Part shown: positions 1-7,932 of the stretch, one piece after another | Layout: each line of letters starts with the position of its first letter | Position numbering within the stretch: position 1 is the first letter of the stretch | Virus record (IMG/VR): IMGVR_UViG_3300020169_000150 | Location: 1-20,470 of that record | Reading direction: 5' to 3' (one strand) | Origin: a virus | DNA length: 20,470 nucleotides | The notes under the pieces: generated by a model | The model's database searches: none | The model's input: only the letters and a program-made list of their open reading frames with translations | Told to the model about the DNA's origin: nothing | Position numbers and translations under genes: made by a program

Positions 1-248
1 AGTATTTGAAAGCGTATATGCCCGAACAAAAACCGCGTACTTCGTTACCATTTATACTACACCAGGCTGACTTGATGGCTGCACGTATTGAATTCGAGAG
101 AGAATGGTTACCTAAGTTAAACGGTAGTTTGGAGAAGCAAAAAGAAAATTTTACCTTGAATGACAAGCCGAAAGGTGCTACCAAGCAACAAAAAGCGCTC
201 GGTTCAATTAAAAGTGAAGGTTTAAAAAATTTATTAGATAACTTATGA
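1..248 (+). CDS. C-terminal fragment of a possible HD-domain hydrolase (5' truncated)
   Basis: The reading frame is open to the left edge (TAT TTG AAA from base 3), so this is the 3' end of a longer gene and the TTG or ATG codons near its beginning need not be starts. About 81 residues are visible. The segment PRTSLPFILHQADLMAARIE resembles the last helix of HD-superfamily phosphohydrolases, where an H-x-A-D element followed by a hydrophobic/Arg pattern closes the metal-binding domain. The tail is Lys/Gln-rich and looks disordered. The catalytic H...HD motif would lie outside the window, so enzyme activity cannot be judged. The stop codon overlaps the next start by 4 nt (ATGA at 245-248), which suggests translational coupling. 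The family call rests on one motif and is tentative. Confidence 0.5.
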   Translation, partial: YLKAYMPEQKPRTSLPFILHQADLMAARIEFEREWLPKLNGSLEKQKENFTLNDKPKGATKQQKALGSIKSEGLKNLLDNL

Positions 249-520
249 TTATTGCTATTATTATATTATCAGTTTTAGTACTTGCTTTAGGGTATACTAC
301 TTTAAACCTCCTTCGTAAATTTGAAAAACAAGAAGATATCCTTGCGGGTTACTTAGATTATTTAGATAAGTTATCGCGAGTAATAGAGGTTGCAGACGAA
401 AAACTCAAATCTATCGATGCACGAGGTACATTCGAATCTGATGATGAGGTAGGTTTTTTCTTTCAACAAATAAAAGGGTTACAAGATATCTTAAACGACT
501 TCCAGCTTAAGAAGCTCTAA
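245..520 (+). CDS. Small membrane-anchored protein of unknown function
   Basis: A 91-aa protein with a strongly hydrophobic N-terminal helix (about residues 2-22, rich in I, L, V and A) followed by a Lys/Arg pair, which fits a single-pass signal-anchor with the rest on the far side or in the cytoplasm. Residues about 27-88 are charged and heptad-like and probably form a helical coiled coil; they include the acidic stretch FESDDEVG. There is no lipobox cysteine and no enzymatic motif. The start overlaps the previous stop (ATGA), and 7 nt separate it from the late sigma factor gene. From memory, small proteins with a TM helix plus this acidic motif recur beside late genes in marine T4-like phages, without an assigned role. 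A spanin-like or inner-membrane accessory role is possible but unsupported. Confidence 0.75.
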   Translation: MIIAIIILSVLVLALGYTTLNLLRKFEKQEDILAGYLDYLDKLSRVIEVADEKLKSIDARGTFESDDEVGFFFQQIKGLQDILNDFQLKKL

Positions 521-527
521 TAACCCT

Positions 528-1241
528 ATGGCTATAAAGAAAACCCGAAGACCTAAGAGTAAAAACTACTTTACTCAAGACACAGAAGATGCTATTGTAT
601 TATACAATGGTACTTCTGATACGGACGTAAAAAGTAAGATATATCAAGATCACATTCATTATCCGTTTTTTAAACTAACGGAAAATATTATTCATACCTT
701 TAAGTTTTATTATACTGAGGTAAATGAGATTGAACATCTACAACATGAAGTAATCTGTTTTTTACTTTCTAAAATTCATTTATTTGACCCTACAAGAGGA
801 GCAAAAGCATATTCCTATTTTGGGACTATCGCTAAACGTTACTTAATTCTCCAAAACCAAAAAAATTATAAAAAGAGAGTAGAAAAAGCACCTGTAGATG
901 AGTTATTTAAAGATGATACTCATACTTATAGCATTAGTGACCCAGATTCTGATAAAGATCCACTATCTAAATATATAGATGAATTTGTAAAATATTGTAC
1001 TGAAAATATATTTGAATTATTTCCAAAGAAAAAAGATGCTGAGGTAGCAGATGCAATTTTAGAATTATTTCGTAAAAGAGAAGGTATAGATGTTTTTAAT
1101 AAAAAAGCACTTTATATCTATATTAGAGAAATGGTAGATGTTAAAACTCCTAAAATTACTAAAATAGCAACTCGTCTTCATGTTATATTTAAAAGTAATT
1201 ATATTTTCTATCTCGAAAACGGGTATGTAGAATTCGAATAA
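528..1241 (+). CDS. gp55: T4 gp55-like sigma factor for late transcription
   Basis: The 237-aa product looks like the phage-encoded sigma factor that redirects host RNA polymerase to late promoters. After a basic N-terminus (about residues 4-12, KKTRRPKSK), residues about 40-110 resemble sigma-70 region 2. The clearest part is FDPTRGAKAYSYFGTIAK at 86-103, followed by RYLI; this fits the F-D-P-x-x-G-x-x-A-x-x-Y-F pattern of region 2 core-binding and -10-binding helices in gp55 proteins. There is no obvious region 4, as expected for gp55, which works with a co-activator and sliding clamp instead of a -35 contact. The C-terminal half is helical and charged. T4 gp55 is about 185 aa, so this one is somewhat longer. 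It lies directly upstream of the first TATATTTATA motif (1245-1254), its possible target. Confidence 0.82.
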   Translation: MAIKKTRRPKSKNYFTQDTEDAIVLYNGTSDTDVKSKIYQDHIHYPFFKLTENIIHTFKFYYTEVNEIEHLQHEVICFLLSKIHLFDPTRGAKAYSYFGTIAKRYLILQNQKNYKKRVEKAPVDELFKDDTHTYSISDPDSDKDPLSKYIDEFVKYCTENIFELFPKKKDAEVADAILELFRKREGIDVFNKKALYIYIREMVDVKTPKITKIATRLHVIFKSNYIFYLENGYVEFE

Positions 1242-1244
1242 GGT

Positions 1245-1254
1245 TATATTTATA
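1245..1254 (+). promoter_or_regulatory. Candidate late promoter TATATTTATA, copy 1
   Basis: The 10-mer TATATTTATA lies in the 33-nt gap after the sigma factor gene, with 20 nt between its end and the ATG at 1275. The same 10-mer sits 19 and 20 nt before the ATGs at 14039 and 16715. It resembles both the T4 late element (TATAAATA, here on the opposite strand) and the Bacteroidota -7 element (TAnnTTTG with the G changed). No -33/-35 element is evident, which suits gp55-type recognition. The role is inferred from position only. Confidence 0.5.
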
Positions 1255-1276
1255 CATGAATAAACACTATAAATAT
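1246..1276. repeat. Perfect 9-bp inverted repeat overlapping the start codon at 1275
   Basis: ATATTTATA (1246-1254) and TATAAATAT (1268-1276) are perfect reverse complements separated by 13 nt. The right arm contains the T4 late consensus TATAAATA on the + strand and covers the first two bases of the ATG; the left arm carries the same octamer on the - strand. It could be a weak RNA hairpin over the start, a dyad operator, or divergent promoter elements. An all-A/T stem is thermodynamically weak. Confidence 0.45.
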
Positions 1277-1610
1277 GAGTCAACAATTCGAAAAAACAGT
1301 ATTTGGTAATAAGAAATTCTCGGATTTACTTGAGGAAATCTATAATAACCAAAAGCGCCGCGAAGCACAAGTAACCGCGCTTATATCCGAATTAAAACCG
1401 ATGGTTTCCGACATTGGTGATGCTACACTTATTGTACCCCTCATTAAAGAATACATGGAAATTGGTGTTAAAAATGATGATGCACTAATTAAGATGGCTA
1501 CGTTAGTACAACGTGCTTTAAATTCATCTAGTGAAGATGGTGGTTTAGGTATTAGTGATGAGGAAAAAGCCCAATTACTTGAGGAAATGGAAAAACTTCA
1601 AACTAAGTAA
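1275..1610 (+). CDS. Small helical protein of unknown function in the baseplate cluster
   Basis: A 111-aa, mostly helical protein. The N-terminal half (about residues 10-45) is charged and heptad-like, the middle carries DIGDATLIVPLIKEYMEIG, and the C-terminus is acidic with ISDEEKAQLLEEMEKL, a likely coiled coil. There is no signal peptide, membrane helix or enzymatic motif. The ATG at 1275 is chosen because the conserved-looking sequence begins at once and because a promoter-like motif lies 20 nt upstream. It ends 2 nt before the gp5-like gene, so both are probably translated from one late transcript. It could be a virion accessory protein or a chaperone for tail assembly; I do not recognise a named family. 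Confidence 0.75.
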   Translation: MSQQFEKTVFGNKKFSDLLEEIYNNQKRREAQVTALISELKPMVSDIGDATLIVPLIKEYMEIGVKNDDALIKMATLVQRALNSSSEDGGLGISDEEKAQLLEEMEKLQTK

Positions 1611-1612
1611 TA

Positions 1613-2845
1613 ATGCCCGGACCTCTAAAATCAGGACAAACCCTATATAAAAGTTTAGGGAGTATAGTAAACAATTCTACTAGAGATAGTCTAAAAAATC
1701 TTACAGGTAAATTTTTATCTGGGAGAATTTTAGATATAGATCAAAGTGGAACTTCTACTAATGGCACTGCTCAAGTACAAATTTTAGATGAAATACAATT
1801 AGGGGGGGCTAATATTTTGGTTAATGTTTTACCTTTATTTCCTAATTTAAAAAATTACCCTTTAACTAATGAAACAGTATTAGTTATAGCTTTAGCAAAT
1901 AAAGAATTTAAAAATAATTTTAATAATTTAACTTTTTATTATTTATCACCTTTAAATTTATGGAATAGTAATCAAGTAAATCCTATCCCTTACCCTACAG
2001 AAACTGTAACTCCTGAAAGTCAAAATAAAGGGGTTTTAGAGGTTGAAGCCGTAGGTAACCCTAATAAACCAACTTCATCTTCAAACACTACCTTAACCCC
2101 AGGTTTATATTTTAATGAAGATAATATCCCAAACCCTACTTTTCCTTATGAAGGTGATTATATTATAGATGGTAGATTTGGTAATTCATTAAGATTTGGT
2201 AATACAGTCCCTAATGAAATTGTACCAGTACAAAATAATTGGTCTACTACAGGTAGTATAGGTGATCCTATTACCATTTTAACCAATAAAAAACATACAG
2301 AACAACCTACATTTAATTCAATTACTGAAGATATTAATTTAGATGGTTCGTCTGCTTATTTTACTTCTACACAAAAGATTCCAATTGAGGTATCCTCACA
2401 AAATAGTTATCTTTCTTATAATACTCCTCCTGTAATTCCTAACCAATATATAGGAAAACAAGTTATTTTAAATTCTGGTAGACTATTATTTAACTCTACT
2501 CAGGACCATATCCTACTATCCTCAGCAAAGAGCATTAACTTAAATACTGTAGAATCTGTTAATATAGATGCTGCCACACAAACCGTTATACAGACACCGG
2601 AATTATATCTTGGTGGTATAGAGACGGCCCAACCTGTAGTTTTAGGTAATGATTTAGTAGATTTATTAACTAAAATATTAAACGATTTAAGTTTTTTAAC
2701 TGGGGCTCTTCAAAATCAATTAGGTGTGCCTGTTGGTTCTCCTATAGGTCCCACAAACTTAGTAGCCCAAGCTATAAATGATAAAATAGGAGGTTATAAA
2801 GCAGAATTATCTAATATATTATCTCAAACTACTAAGACTGTATAA
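1613..2845 (+). CDS. gp5-like baseplate spike protein (OB-fold, no lysozyme domain)
   Basis: A 410-aa protein probably forming the central puncturing spike under the tail tube. Residues about 35-115 look like an OB-fold: GRILDIDQ, then beta-strands ending in NYPLTNETVLVIAL and FYYLSPLNLW. Residues about 180-260 carry GDYIIDGRFGNSLRFG, GDPITIL and EDINLDGSSAYFTSTQKIP, a pattern I associate with gp5-like proteins of marine T4-like phages. Residues about 297-335 (ILLSSAKSINLN, SVNIDA, ELYLGG) have the short-strand rhythm of a spike beta-structure, followed by a helical C-terminus. T4 gp5 has a lysozyme domain between the OB-fold and the beta-helix; no lysozyme segment is visible here. The stop overlaps the next start by 1 nt (TAATG at 2843-2847). 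Confidence 0.68.
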   Translation: MPGPLKSGQTLYKSLGSIVNNSTRDSLKNLTGKFLSGRILDIDQSGTSTNGTAQVQILDEIQLGGANILVNVLPLFPNLKNYPLTNETVLVIALANKEFKNNFNNLTFYYLSPLNLWNSNQVNPIPYPTETVTPESQNKGVLEVEAVGNPNKPTSSSNTTLTPGLYFNEDNIPNPTFPYEGDYIIDGRFGNSLRFGNTVPNEIVPVQNNWSTTGSIGDPITILTNKKHTEQPTFNSITEDINLDGSSAYFTSTQKIPIEVSSQNSYLSYNTPPVIPNQYIGKQVILNSGRLLFNSTQDHILLSSAKSINLNTVESVNIDAATQTVIQTPELYLGGIETAQPVVLGNDLVDLLTKILNDLSFLTGALQNQLGVPVGSPIGPTNLVAQAINDKIGGYKAELSNILSQTTKTV

Positions 2846-3837
2846 TGTTAGATCCTAAGAAAGTAATAGAACAAAGAAAGCAAAAAGAACAACTCAAACA
2901 GGATAGAGTTGAACAAGCTGAACTAACTTCTACGGATATTGAAGGTATTAATAATGCCGTAACTGAGGATCAAAAACCTAAAGGTTTACAAAAATTGGGA
3001 TCTTTAGTTTTAAAACAATCCCAAAAATTATCTAAGTTTGTAATCCCATTAGCTTTTAATCTTATTAAAGAATATGGTATAGATAAATTAGAAACTGCAT
3101 TAGAGGAAGAAAGTGATAATATAGATGAATTAAAAGAACAACTTAAAGAAGAATTTTGTAACGTTCAATTACCTCGTATTATAGAACAAAGGAATAACGC
3201 TGTAGACTATTTAAACAACACAGGTAAAATTTTAGACGCATTAACTTTAAGTGTAGATTTCGGAGCCTCGTTTGCTAAAATATTAGAGGATTTAATTAAA
3301 ATATTAAGAGGGGCAAGTTTTACAATAAATCAAGCATCCAAAACTATCCCCCTAATCCCAGGTGCAGTAGTATCAGCAGTTAACGATTTAAATACTATAG
3401 CTGATACTGTAACATTTAAATCAGATGGTACTCCTAATATACCACCATTAAAAATTACAGCTGCCCAAGTATCCCCAGCATTTGCTACAGTACAAAATAC
3501 AATTGTACGATGTGTAGATTTACTTGATAGATTAGATATTTTAATTACATTATGTAATCCTAATGCTAATCTAACTGGAATATCAGATTCAATTAACAAT
3601 ATATATGAAAATGAATTAGTAGCTAAAGCTTCTGAAAATGATGGTACTTATAAAGGTTTTATTTTAGAAATAGAATCTAGACCATTTACTGATACCGTAA
3701 ATCAAAACAGAGCAGTAGGAAAAAACAGATCTGGGATTATAATGATATCAACAGAATATTCATTTGCATCAAATCCTCAAGTATTAATTGACGAACTTAA
3801 ATTTATTATTGACAGAGACGATTTAAAAGCGTATTAA
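2845..3837 (+). CDS. Virion or baseplate-hub protein of unknown function
   Basis: The 330-aa product starts with a highly charged Lys/Gln/Glu helix (residues about 3-27), then a hydrophobic and amphipathic helical core (about 45-170) with LIKILRGASFTINQASKTIP, and ends in a compact alpha/beta segment (about 265-330) with GFILEIE, a Val-Gly-Lys-Asn-Arg turn and SNPQVLIDELKFIIDRDDLK. It begins at the TAATG junction with the spike gene, so it is probably made in a fixed ratio with it. Its position between spike and wedge genes suggests a hub, tail-length or assembly role, but nothing in the sequence settles this. Length alone argues against a tape-measure protein. Confidence 0.7.
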   Translation: MLDPKKVIEQRKQKEQLKQDRVEQAELTSTDIEGINNAVTEDQKPKGLQKLGSLVLKQSQKLSKFVIPLAFNLIKEYGIDKLETALEEESDNIDELKEQLKEEFCNVQLPRIIEQRNNAVDYLNNTGKILDALTLSVDFGASFAKILEDLIKILRGASFTINQASKTIPLIPGAVVSAVNDLNTIADTVTFKSDGTPNIPPLKITAAQVSPAFATVQNTIVRCVDLLDRLDILITLCNPNANLTGISDSINNIYENELVAKASENDGTYKGFILEIESRPFTDTVNQNRAVGKNRSGIIMISTEYSFASNPQVLIDELKFIIDRDDLKAY

Positions 3838-3840
3838 ACC

Positions 3841-3850
3841 AATATTTATA
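3841..3850 (+). promoter_or_regulatory. Near-match to the candidate late promoter (AATATTTATA)
   Basis: AATATTTATA differs from the shared TATATTTATA by one base. It lies in a 16-nt gap but only 3 nt before the ATG at 3854, too close for a -10 element of that gene. If functional it would start transcripts inside the 3854 gene and serve gp25 and later genes. Weak candidate. Confidence 0.22.
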
Positions 3851-3853
3851 ACC

Positions 3854-4222
3854 ATGAAATTAAACGAATTAAGAAAAGTAATTAGAGAAGAAGTAAAAGC
3901 TGCTATCCAAGAGGAGTTAAAAGATATCCTCTTAGAAGCTGTTCGTTCACCAAAAACTGTAGTAACTGGAACTACACCACAACAAAATACTACACAAGCT
4001 CTCCCTGAAGATGATAAAGCTAAATTAAGAGAAAATATGATGGGTGTTTTAGACGGCATGAAACCAGGACAAGATACACTAAGTTTTAATTCAACTGATG
4101 CTCGTAATATGGGAGGTAACTTACAAGTTGCCCCGGGCATGAATACATCAGGTGAAGGCAGCCAATTACCAGCAGGAAATGTAGGTTTAGACCAAATTAT
4201 GGGTCTAATGAAAGGTAAATAA
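3854..4222 (+). CDS. Small protein with charged N-terminal helix, unknown function
   Basis: A 122-aa protein. Residues 1-30 form a strongly charged amphipathic helix (MKLNELRKVIREEVKAAIQE onward), the middle is Thr/Gln/Pro-rich and probably disordered, and the C-terminal half is Gly/Met/Asn-rich, ending in LDQIMGLMKGK. The start is well supported because the helix begins at the ATG and there is no alternative ATG nearby. It has no signal peptide or enzymatic motif. Located between the hub-side genes and gp25, 5 nt before gp25, it could be a virion accessory or assembly factor. I have seen this type of N-terminal helix in marine phage proteins without a defined function. Confidence 0.7.
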   Translation: MKLNELRKVIREEVKAAIQEELKDILLEAVRSPKTVVTGTTPQQNTTQALPEDDKAKLRENMMGVLDGMKPGQDTLSFNSTDARNMGGNLQVAPGMNTSGEGSQLPAGNVGLDQIMGLMKGK

Positions 4223-4227
4223 TTTAA

Positions 4228-4635
4228 ATGGCTTTTAACCCTCGCATAATACCAGCTACTGACTTCCAACCAAACGTTGGAGTAGGGGTTAATTTACCTT
4301 TTTCAACACCACAGTGTTTTCAAAGTAATTATACAAGTAAAGATGCTATTAAAGCTAATTTAATTAATTATTTTTTAACAGAACCTGGAGAAAGACCAGA
4401 TAACCCTTTATTTGGTGGTGGTTTACGAAGTTTTATTTTTGAACAAATTTCAACTGGTACTTTAGGTGGGATTGAAGATGATATTAGTGAAAAAATTGGT
4501 ACTCAATTTCCATCTATTAAGTTAAATGGTATCGAAGTTGGGGCTATAGAAGATCAAAATACAATTAAAGTAGTAATAAAATATTCAATACCACAACAAG
4601 GGGTATCAGATGAAATTGAAATTAACTTTGGATAA
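4228..4635 (+). CDS. gp25: gp25-like baseplate wedge protein (GPW/gp25 family)
   Basis: The 135-aa length matches T4 gp25 (132 aa). The family hallmark is the helix and loop NLINYFLTEPGERPDNPLFG (residues about 44-63), including the E-P-G-E-R motif, followed by GGLRSFIFE. The C-terminus is a beta-strand region (IKVVIKYSIP, DEIEINFG). In contractile injection systems gp25 binds the gp6 core bundle in the wedge and helps connect the sheath to the baseplate. That neighbour is the next gene, and the two overlap by 1 nt (TAATG at 4633-4637), matching their tight physical partnership. This is one of the most secure calls in the window. Confidence 0.92.
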   Translation: MAFNPRIIPATDFQPNVGVGVNLPFSTPQCFQSNYTSKDAIKANLINYFLTEPGERPDNPLFGGGLRSFIFEQISTGTLGGIEDDISEKIGTQFPSIKLNGIEVGAIEDQNTIKVVIKYSIPQQGVSDEIEINFG

Positions 4636-6494
4636 TGGCACAAGCAAGAGACATAAAATATCTGAATAAAGATTTTGCTGAATTTAGATCAGCATTAATT
4701 GATTATTCTAAAACATATTTCCCTACAACCTATACAGATTTTACTGAGGCTTCTCCTGGTATGATGTTTATGGAAATGGCATCTTATATTGGTGATGTTT
4801 TATCATTTTACCAAGATAATCAAATCCAAGAAACTTTCACTCAGTACGCCCGTAGATTTGAAAATTTATTTGACTTAGCATATGTAATGGGGTATAAACC
4901 TCAAGTTACAGGTGTAGCTACTACGAATTTAGATTTTTACCAAACAGTTCCAGCATTATCATCTGGTCCAAATATTTTTCAACCCGATTATAACTATGCT
5001 TTATTAGTAGATGAAAATGCTCAAATAGGCTCTTCTGCTGATGCTAAAATTAATTTTATAACAGAAGATACTATAGATTTTACAGTTTCAAGTTCAATAG
5101 ATCCAACTGAAGTTACAGTTTATACTGTAGATGGTGGTAATAATCCAACTACATATCTTTTGAAAAAAACAGCAAAAGCAATTTCATCTACTATTAATAC
5201 AACAACCATTTCAGCAGGTTCAACACCCCAAGAATTTTTTACAACAACTATAAATGCTCCTAATATTGTAGGTATTTTAGATATAGTAGATTCTGATGGT
5301 AATGTGTGGTACGAAGTACCTTATTTAGCTGAAGAAATGGTATATGATTCAATTCGTAACACTAACCCTAATGATCCAAATAATTATTTAAATGAAGGTG
5401 ATGCGCCTTATTTGTTACAATTAAAACAAACACAACGTAGATTTGCTACTCGTGTTATTAATAGTGGTTCATTAGAAATTCAATTTGGAGCGGGCACATC
5501 ACAAGATGTAGAAGAAGAAATTACTCCTAATGCTGATAATGTGGGATTAGGTTTACCCTTTGAAAAGAATAAACTTACAACTGCTTACTCACCAACTAAC
5601 TTTATATTTACTCCTACTTACGGTATAGCACCTACTGGCGACTTAACTATAAGATATTTAACTGGGGGTGGTGTTGGTGCTAATGTTAATGCTAATACAT
5701 TAACTAATATAAAACAAATTAATAAAACATTTACTAATTTTAGTAATACAGATCCAGGAGGTTTATACCAACAATCTTTTGATTCATTAGTAACAAATAA
5801 TCCAAACGCAGCTTCAGGAGGTAGAGGAGGAGATAGTATCGAAGAATTAAGACAAAATATTATTTCTAATTTTAGTACTCAATATAGAACAGTTACCCCT
5901 GATGATTATACAGTAAGGGCTTTATCTATGATTCCCAAATATGGAAAAATAGCAAAAGTTTATACTGAAAAATCTAAAGCATCTGCTAATACAGGTACTA
6001 ATGTAGACTTATATGTTTTAGCTTCTAATAGTAATGGAAATTTGACTACAGCAAGTTCAACATTAAAACAAAATTTATCAACTTATTTATCTCAATTTAG
6101 AACAATTGGTGATTCTGTAGCTATTAAAGATGCTTTTATTATTAATATTGGGGTAGATTTTGAAATTATAACTTTACCTAATTTTAATAACAATGAGGTT
6201 TTAAGAAAATGTATTATAGCCCTTCAAAATTACTTTAATATTAGAAATTGGCAAGTAAATGAACCTATTATTTATAGAGATGTTTTTAATCTTTTAGATA
6301 AAATTGAAGGAGTTCAAACTGTAAAAAATGTTTTCTTTACTAACAAAACTACAACAGATGGAGATTATTCTCAATATGCTTATGATGTAGAAGGTGCTAC
6401 TATAAATCAAGTATTATATCCTTCAATAGATCCTATGGTATTTGAAGTTAAATTCCTTAATAGTGATATTAAAGGTAAAATTGTAAACTTATAA
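4635..6494 (+). CDS. gp6: gp6-like baseplate wedge protein (baseplate J family)
   Basis: A 619-aa protein, close in size to T4 gp6 (660 aa). The N-terminus (residues about 5-95) has the wedge pattern with DFTEASPGMMFMEMASYIGD and a helix reaching FENLFDLAYVMGY, followed by beta-rich domains. Residues about 388-442 hold the baseplate-J core: NPNAASGGRGGDSIEELRQN and then RTVTPDDYTVRALSMIP. The C-terminus ends in beta strands after a helical segment. gp6 dimers form the iris-like ring of the inner baseplate and hold gp25 and gp7-type proteins. The start overlaps the gp25 stop by 1 nt, and the next gene begins 2 nt after its stop. Confidence 0.88.
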   Translation: MAQARDIKYLNKDFAEFRSALIDYSKTYFPTTYTDFTEASPGMMFMEMASYIGDVLSFYQDNQIQETFTQYARRFENLFDLAYVMGYKPQVTGVATTNLDFYQTVPALSSGPNIFQPDYNYALLVDENAQIGSSADAKINFITEDTIDFTVSSSIDPTEVTVYTVDGGNNPTTYLLKKTAKAISSTINTTTISAGSTPQEFFTTTINAPNIVGILDIVDSDGNVWYEVPYLAEEMVYDSIRNTNPNDPNNYLNEGDAPYLLQLKQTQRRFATRVINSGSLEIQFGAGTSQDVEEEITPNADNVGLGLPFEKNKLTTAYSPTNFIFTPTYGIAPTGDLTIRYLTGGGVGANVNANTLTNIKQINKTFTNFSNTDPGGLYQQSFDSLVTNNPNAASGGRGGDSIEELRQNIISNFSTQYRTVTPDDYTVRALSMIPKYGKIAKVYTEKSKASANTGTNVDLYVLASNSNGNLTTASSTLKQNLSTYLSQFRTIGDSVAIKDAFIINIGVDFEIITLPNFNNNEVLRKCIIALQNYFNIRNWQVNEPIIYRDVFNLLDKIEGVQTVKNVFFTNKTTTDGDYSQYAYDVEGATINQVLYPSIDPMVFEVKFLNSDIKGKIVNL

Positions 6495-6496
6495 TT

Positions 6497-6793
6497 ATGG
6501 GATTAAAAAATAGATATGATAAATCTGTAGCATCTGGAGTAGGATTGGCATCCGAAAACCCAGAAATAGCTCCACCAAAACAAGGAAATCCTGAAGCTCA
6601 ATTTAAAGGTTCTAATTTAGACTTAGAATTTAAAGCACCTTTAGGGGGTCCTATTAATGTTGCTTATAATACCCAAATAGGTAGTGAATATAAAAGTTTT
6701 ACAACAACACAACCATATACACCTAAGAACACTTATATAGATAGTTTACAGAGTGATGAATTAATAAGAAGGGCTAGCGACCCAATAAGATAA
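6497..6793 (+). CDS. Small proline-rich protein of unknown function
   Basis: A 98-aa protein rich in Pro, Gly, Asn and Lys (for example PEIAPPKQGNPEAQF at about 24-38), probably extended or disordered, with a short C-terminal helix containing DELIRRASDPIR. There is no signal peptide, membrane segment or catalytic motif. It sits 2 nt after gp6 and 5 nt before the DNRLRE-like gene, so it is certainly in the late operon. Extended small proteins in such positions can act as clamps or connectors in the baseplate, but that is inference from position alone. Confidence 0.65.
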   Translation: MGLKNRYDKSVASGVGLASENPEIAPPKQGNPEAQFKGSNLDLEFKAPLGGPINVAYNTQIGSEYKSFTTTQPYTPKNTYIDSLQSDELIRRASDPIR

Positions 6794-6798
6794 ATATT

Positions 6799-7932
6799 AT
6801 GGCAGTATATAAACTTTTCCCATATAAAGATACATCCTTATACTCTATGTATTCAGCCATGAATACAGGTATTGATCCAATAAATCAAGTATCTAACTTA
6901 AATTTTGCTATAGATAGTAATCCTTCTGTAGCTCGATCTTTACTTGCTTTTGATAATCAAGAAATTCAAAATGTAATAAATAATAAAGTAATAGGAAATT
7001 GGGATGCTTATTTAAAATCTTACATAGCAACAGCTCAAGGTGTAGTGGAAGATTCTATCTTAGAAGTTTTTCCTATCTATGATAGCTGGAACATGGGTAC
7101 AGGTACTTATTTAGATGAACCTATAACAAAAGATGGAGCATGTTGGGATTCACCTCAATTTGGAGGTGGGGGTGCTTGGAATATTGGCGGTCCTTCTTTA
7201 GGATATACTAGTTCATATAATCCAACCTATGCACCCCAAGGTGGGGGTTCGTGGTATGCTAGTTCTTCAGATGGTACTATTACTTATCCATTAACACAAT
7301 CATTTGATCCTAGAAGTGATAAAGATTTAAATATTAAAGTTTCTTCAATGGTTGAAGATTGGTATAGTAGTTCTTTAAATAATAATGGATTTATTTTAAA
7401 ATGGGAAAATTCTGCCGAATTTAATACTAGTAAATTAGTACAACCCGTACTCCAATATTATACAGTAGATACTAATACTATATATCCACCTGAATTAGAA
7501 ATTAGATGGGATGATTCAACATGGAATACAGGTTCCTCAACAACAACCCAATTGTTCCAACCTAATGCTTTTATTGAATTAGCAGAAAACCCAGGAATAT
7601 TCTATTCAGAAAGTATTAATAGGTTTAGATTAAATGTAAGACCTAAATACCCTGCCCGTGTATGGGCAACTTCTTCTTTGTATACTAAACAATATTATTT
7701 ACCATCTGGTTCATCTTATTATGCTATTAAAGATTTAGATACTAATGAGTATGTAGTAGATTTTGATAGTAATTATACTAGAATTAGTGCAGATGTTTCT
7801 TCTAGTTATTTTGATATATACATGAACGGTTTAGAACCCGAAAGATATTACAAAATATTAATCCAAGTTACTTCGGAAGGGAGTACAACAATTTATGATG
7901 ATAATTACTACTTTAAAGTAGTTAATGGATAA
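6799..7932 (+). CDS. DNRLRE/CBM96-like beta-sandwich baseplate or fibre protein
   Basis: The 377-aa product opens with KLFPYKDTSLYSMY and the pattern SVARSLLAFD (about residues 44-53), the typical entry to DNRLRE-type domains (small-x-x-R-S-L-L-x-F-D). It continues with EVFPIYDSWNMGTGT, DGACWDSPQF and a Gly/Trp-rich loop, then strands including SSMVEDWYSSS and NGFILKWE, where these domains normally have V-x-x-W and N-G-F-x-L. Such beta-sandwiches act as carbohydrate-binding or structural modules. A second beta-rich part (about 260-377) ends with an Ig/FnIII-like strand pattern (GLEPERYYKILIQV). The next start overlaps its stop by 1 nt. I infer a wedge-attached or fibre-attachment protein; the domain call is by pattern only. 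Confidence 0.6.
   Translation: MAVYKLFPYKDTSLYSMYSAMNTGIDPINQVSNLNFAIDSNPSVARSLLAFDNQEIQNVINNKVIGNWDAYLKSYIATAQGVVEDSILEVFPIYDSWNMGTGTYLDEPITKDGACWDSPQFGGGGAWNIGGPSLGYTSSYNPTYAPQGGGSWYASSSDGTITYPLTQSFDPRSDKDLNIKVSSMVEDWYSSSLNNNGFILKWENSAEFNTSKLVQPVLQYYTVDTNTIYPPELEIRWDDSTWNTGSSTTTQLFQPNAFIELAENPGIFYSESINRFRLNVRPKYPARVWATSSLYTKQYYLPSGSSYYAIKDLDTNEYVVDFDSNYTRISADVSSSYFDIYMNGLEPERYYKILIQVTSEGSTTIYDDNYYFKVVNG

Noticed and set aside
1065-1286. Minus-strand frame over the end of the sigma factor gene
   Set aside because: AT-rich chance frame overlapping a well-supported gene; no leader or family pattern.
3823-4269. Minus-strand frame opposite the 3854 gene
   Set aside because: It covers the start of gp25 and the whole 3854 gene, with Pro/Ser/Cys composition unlike the neighbouring proteins.
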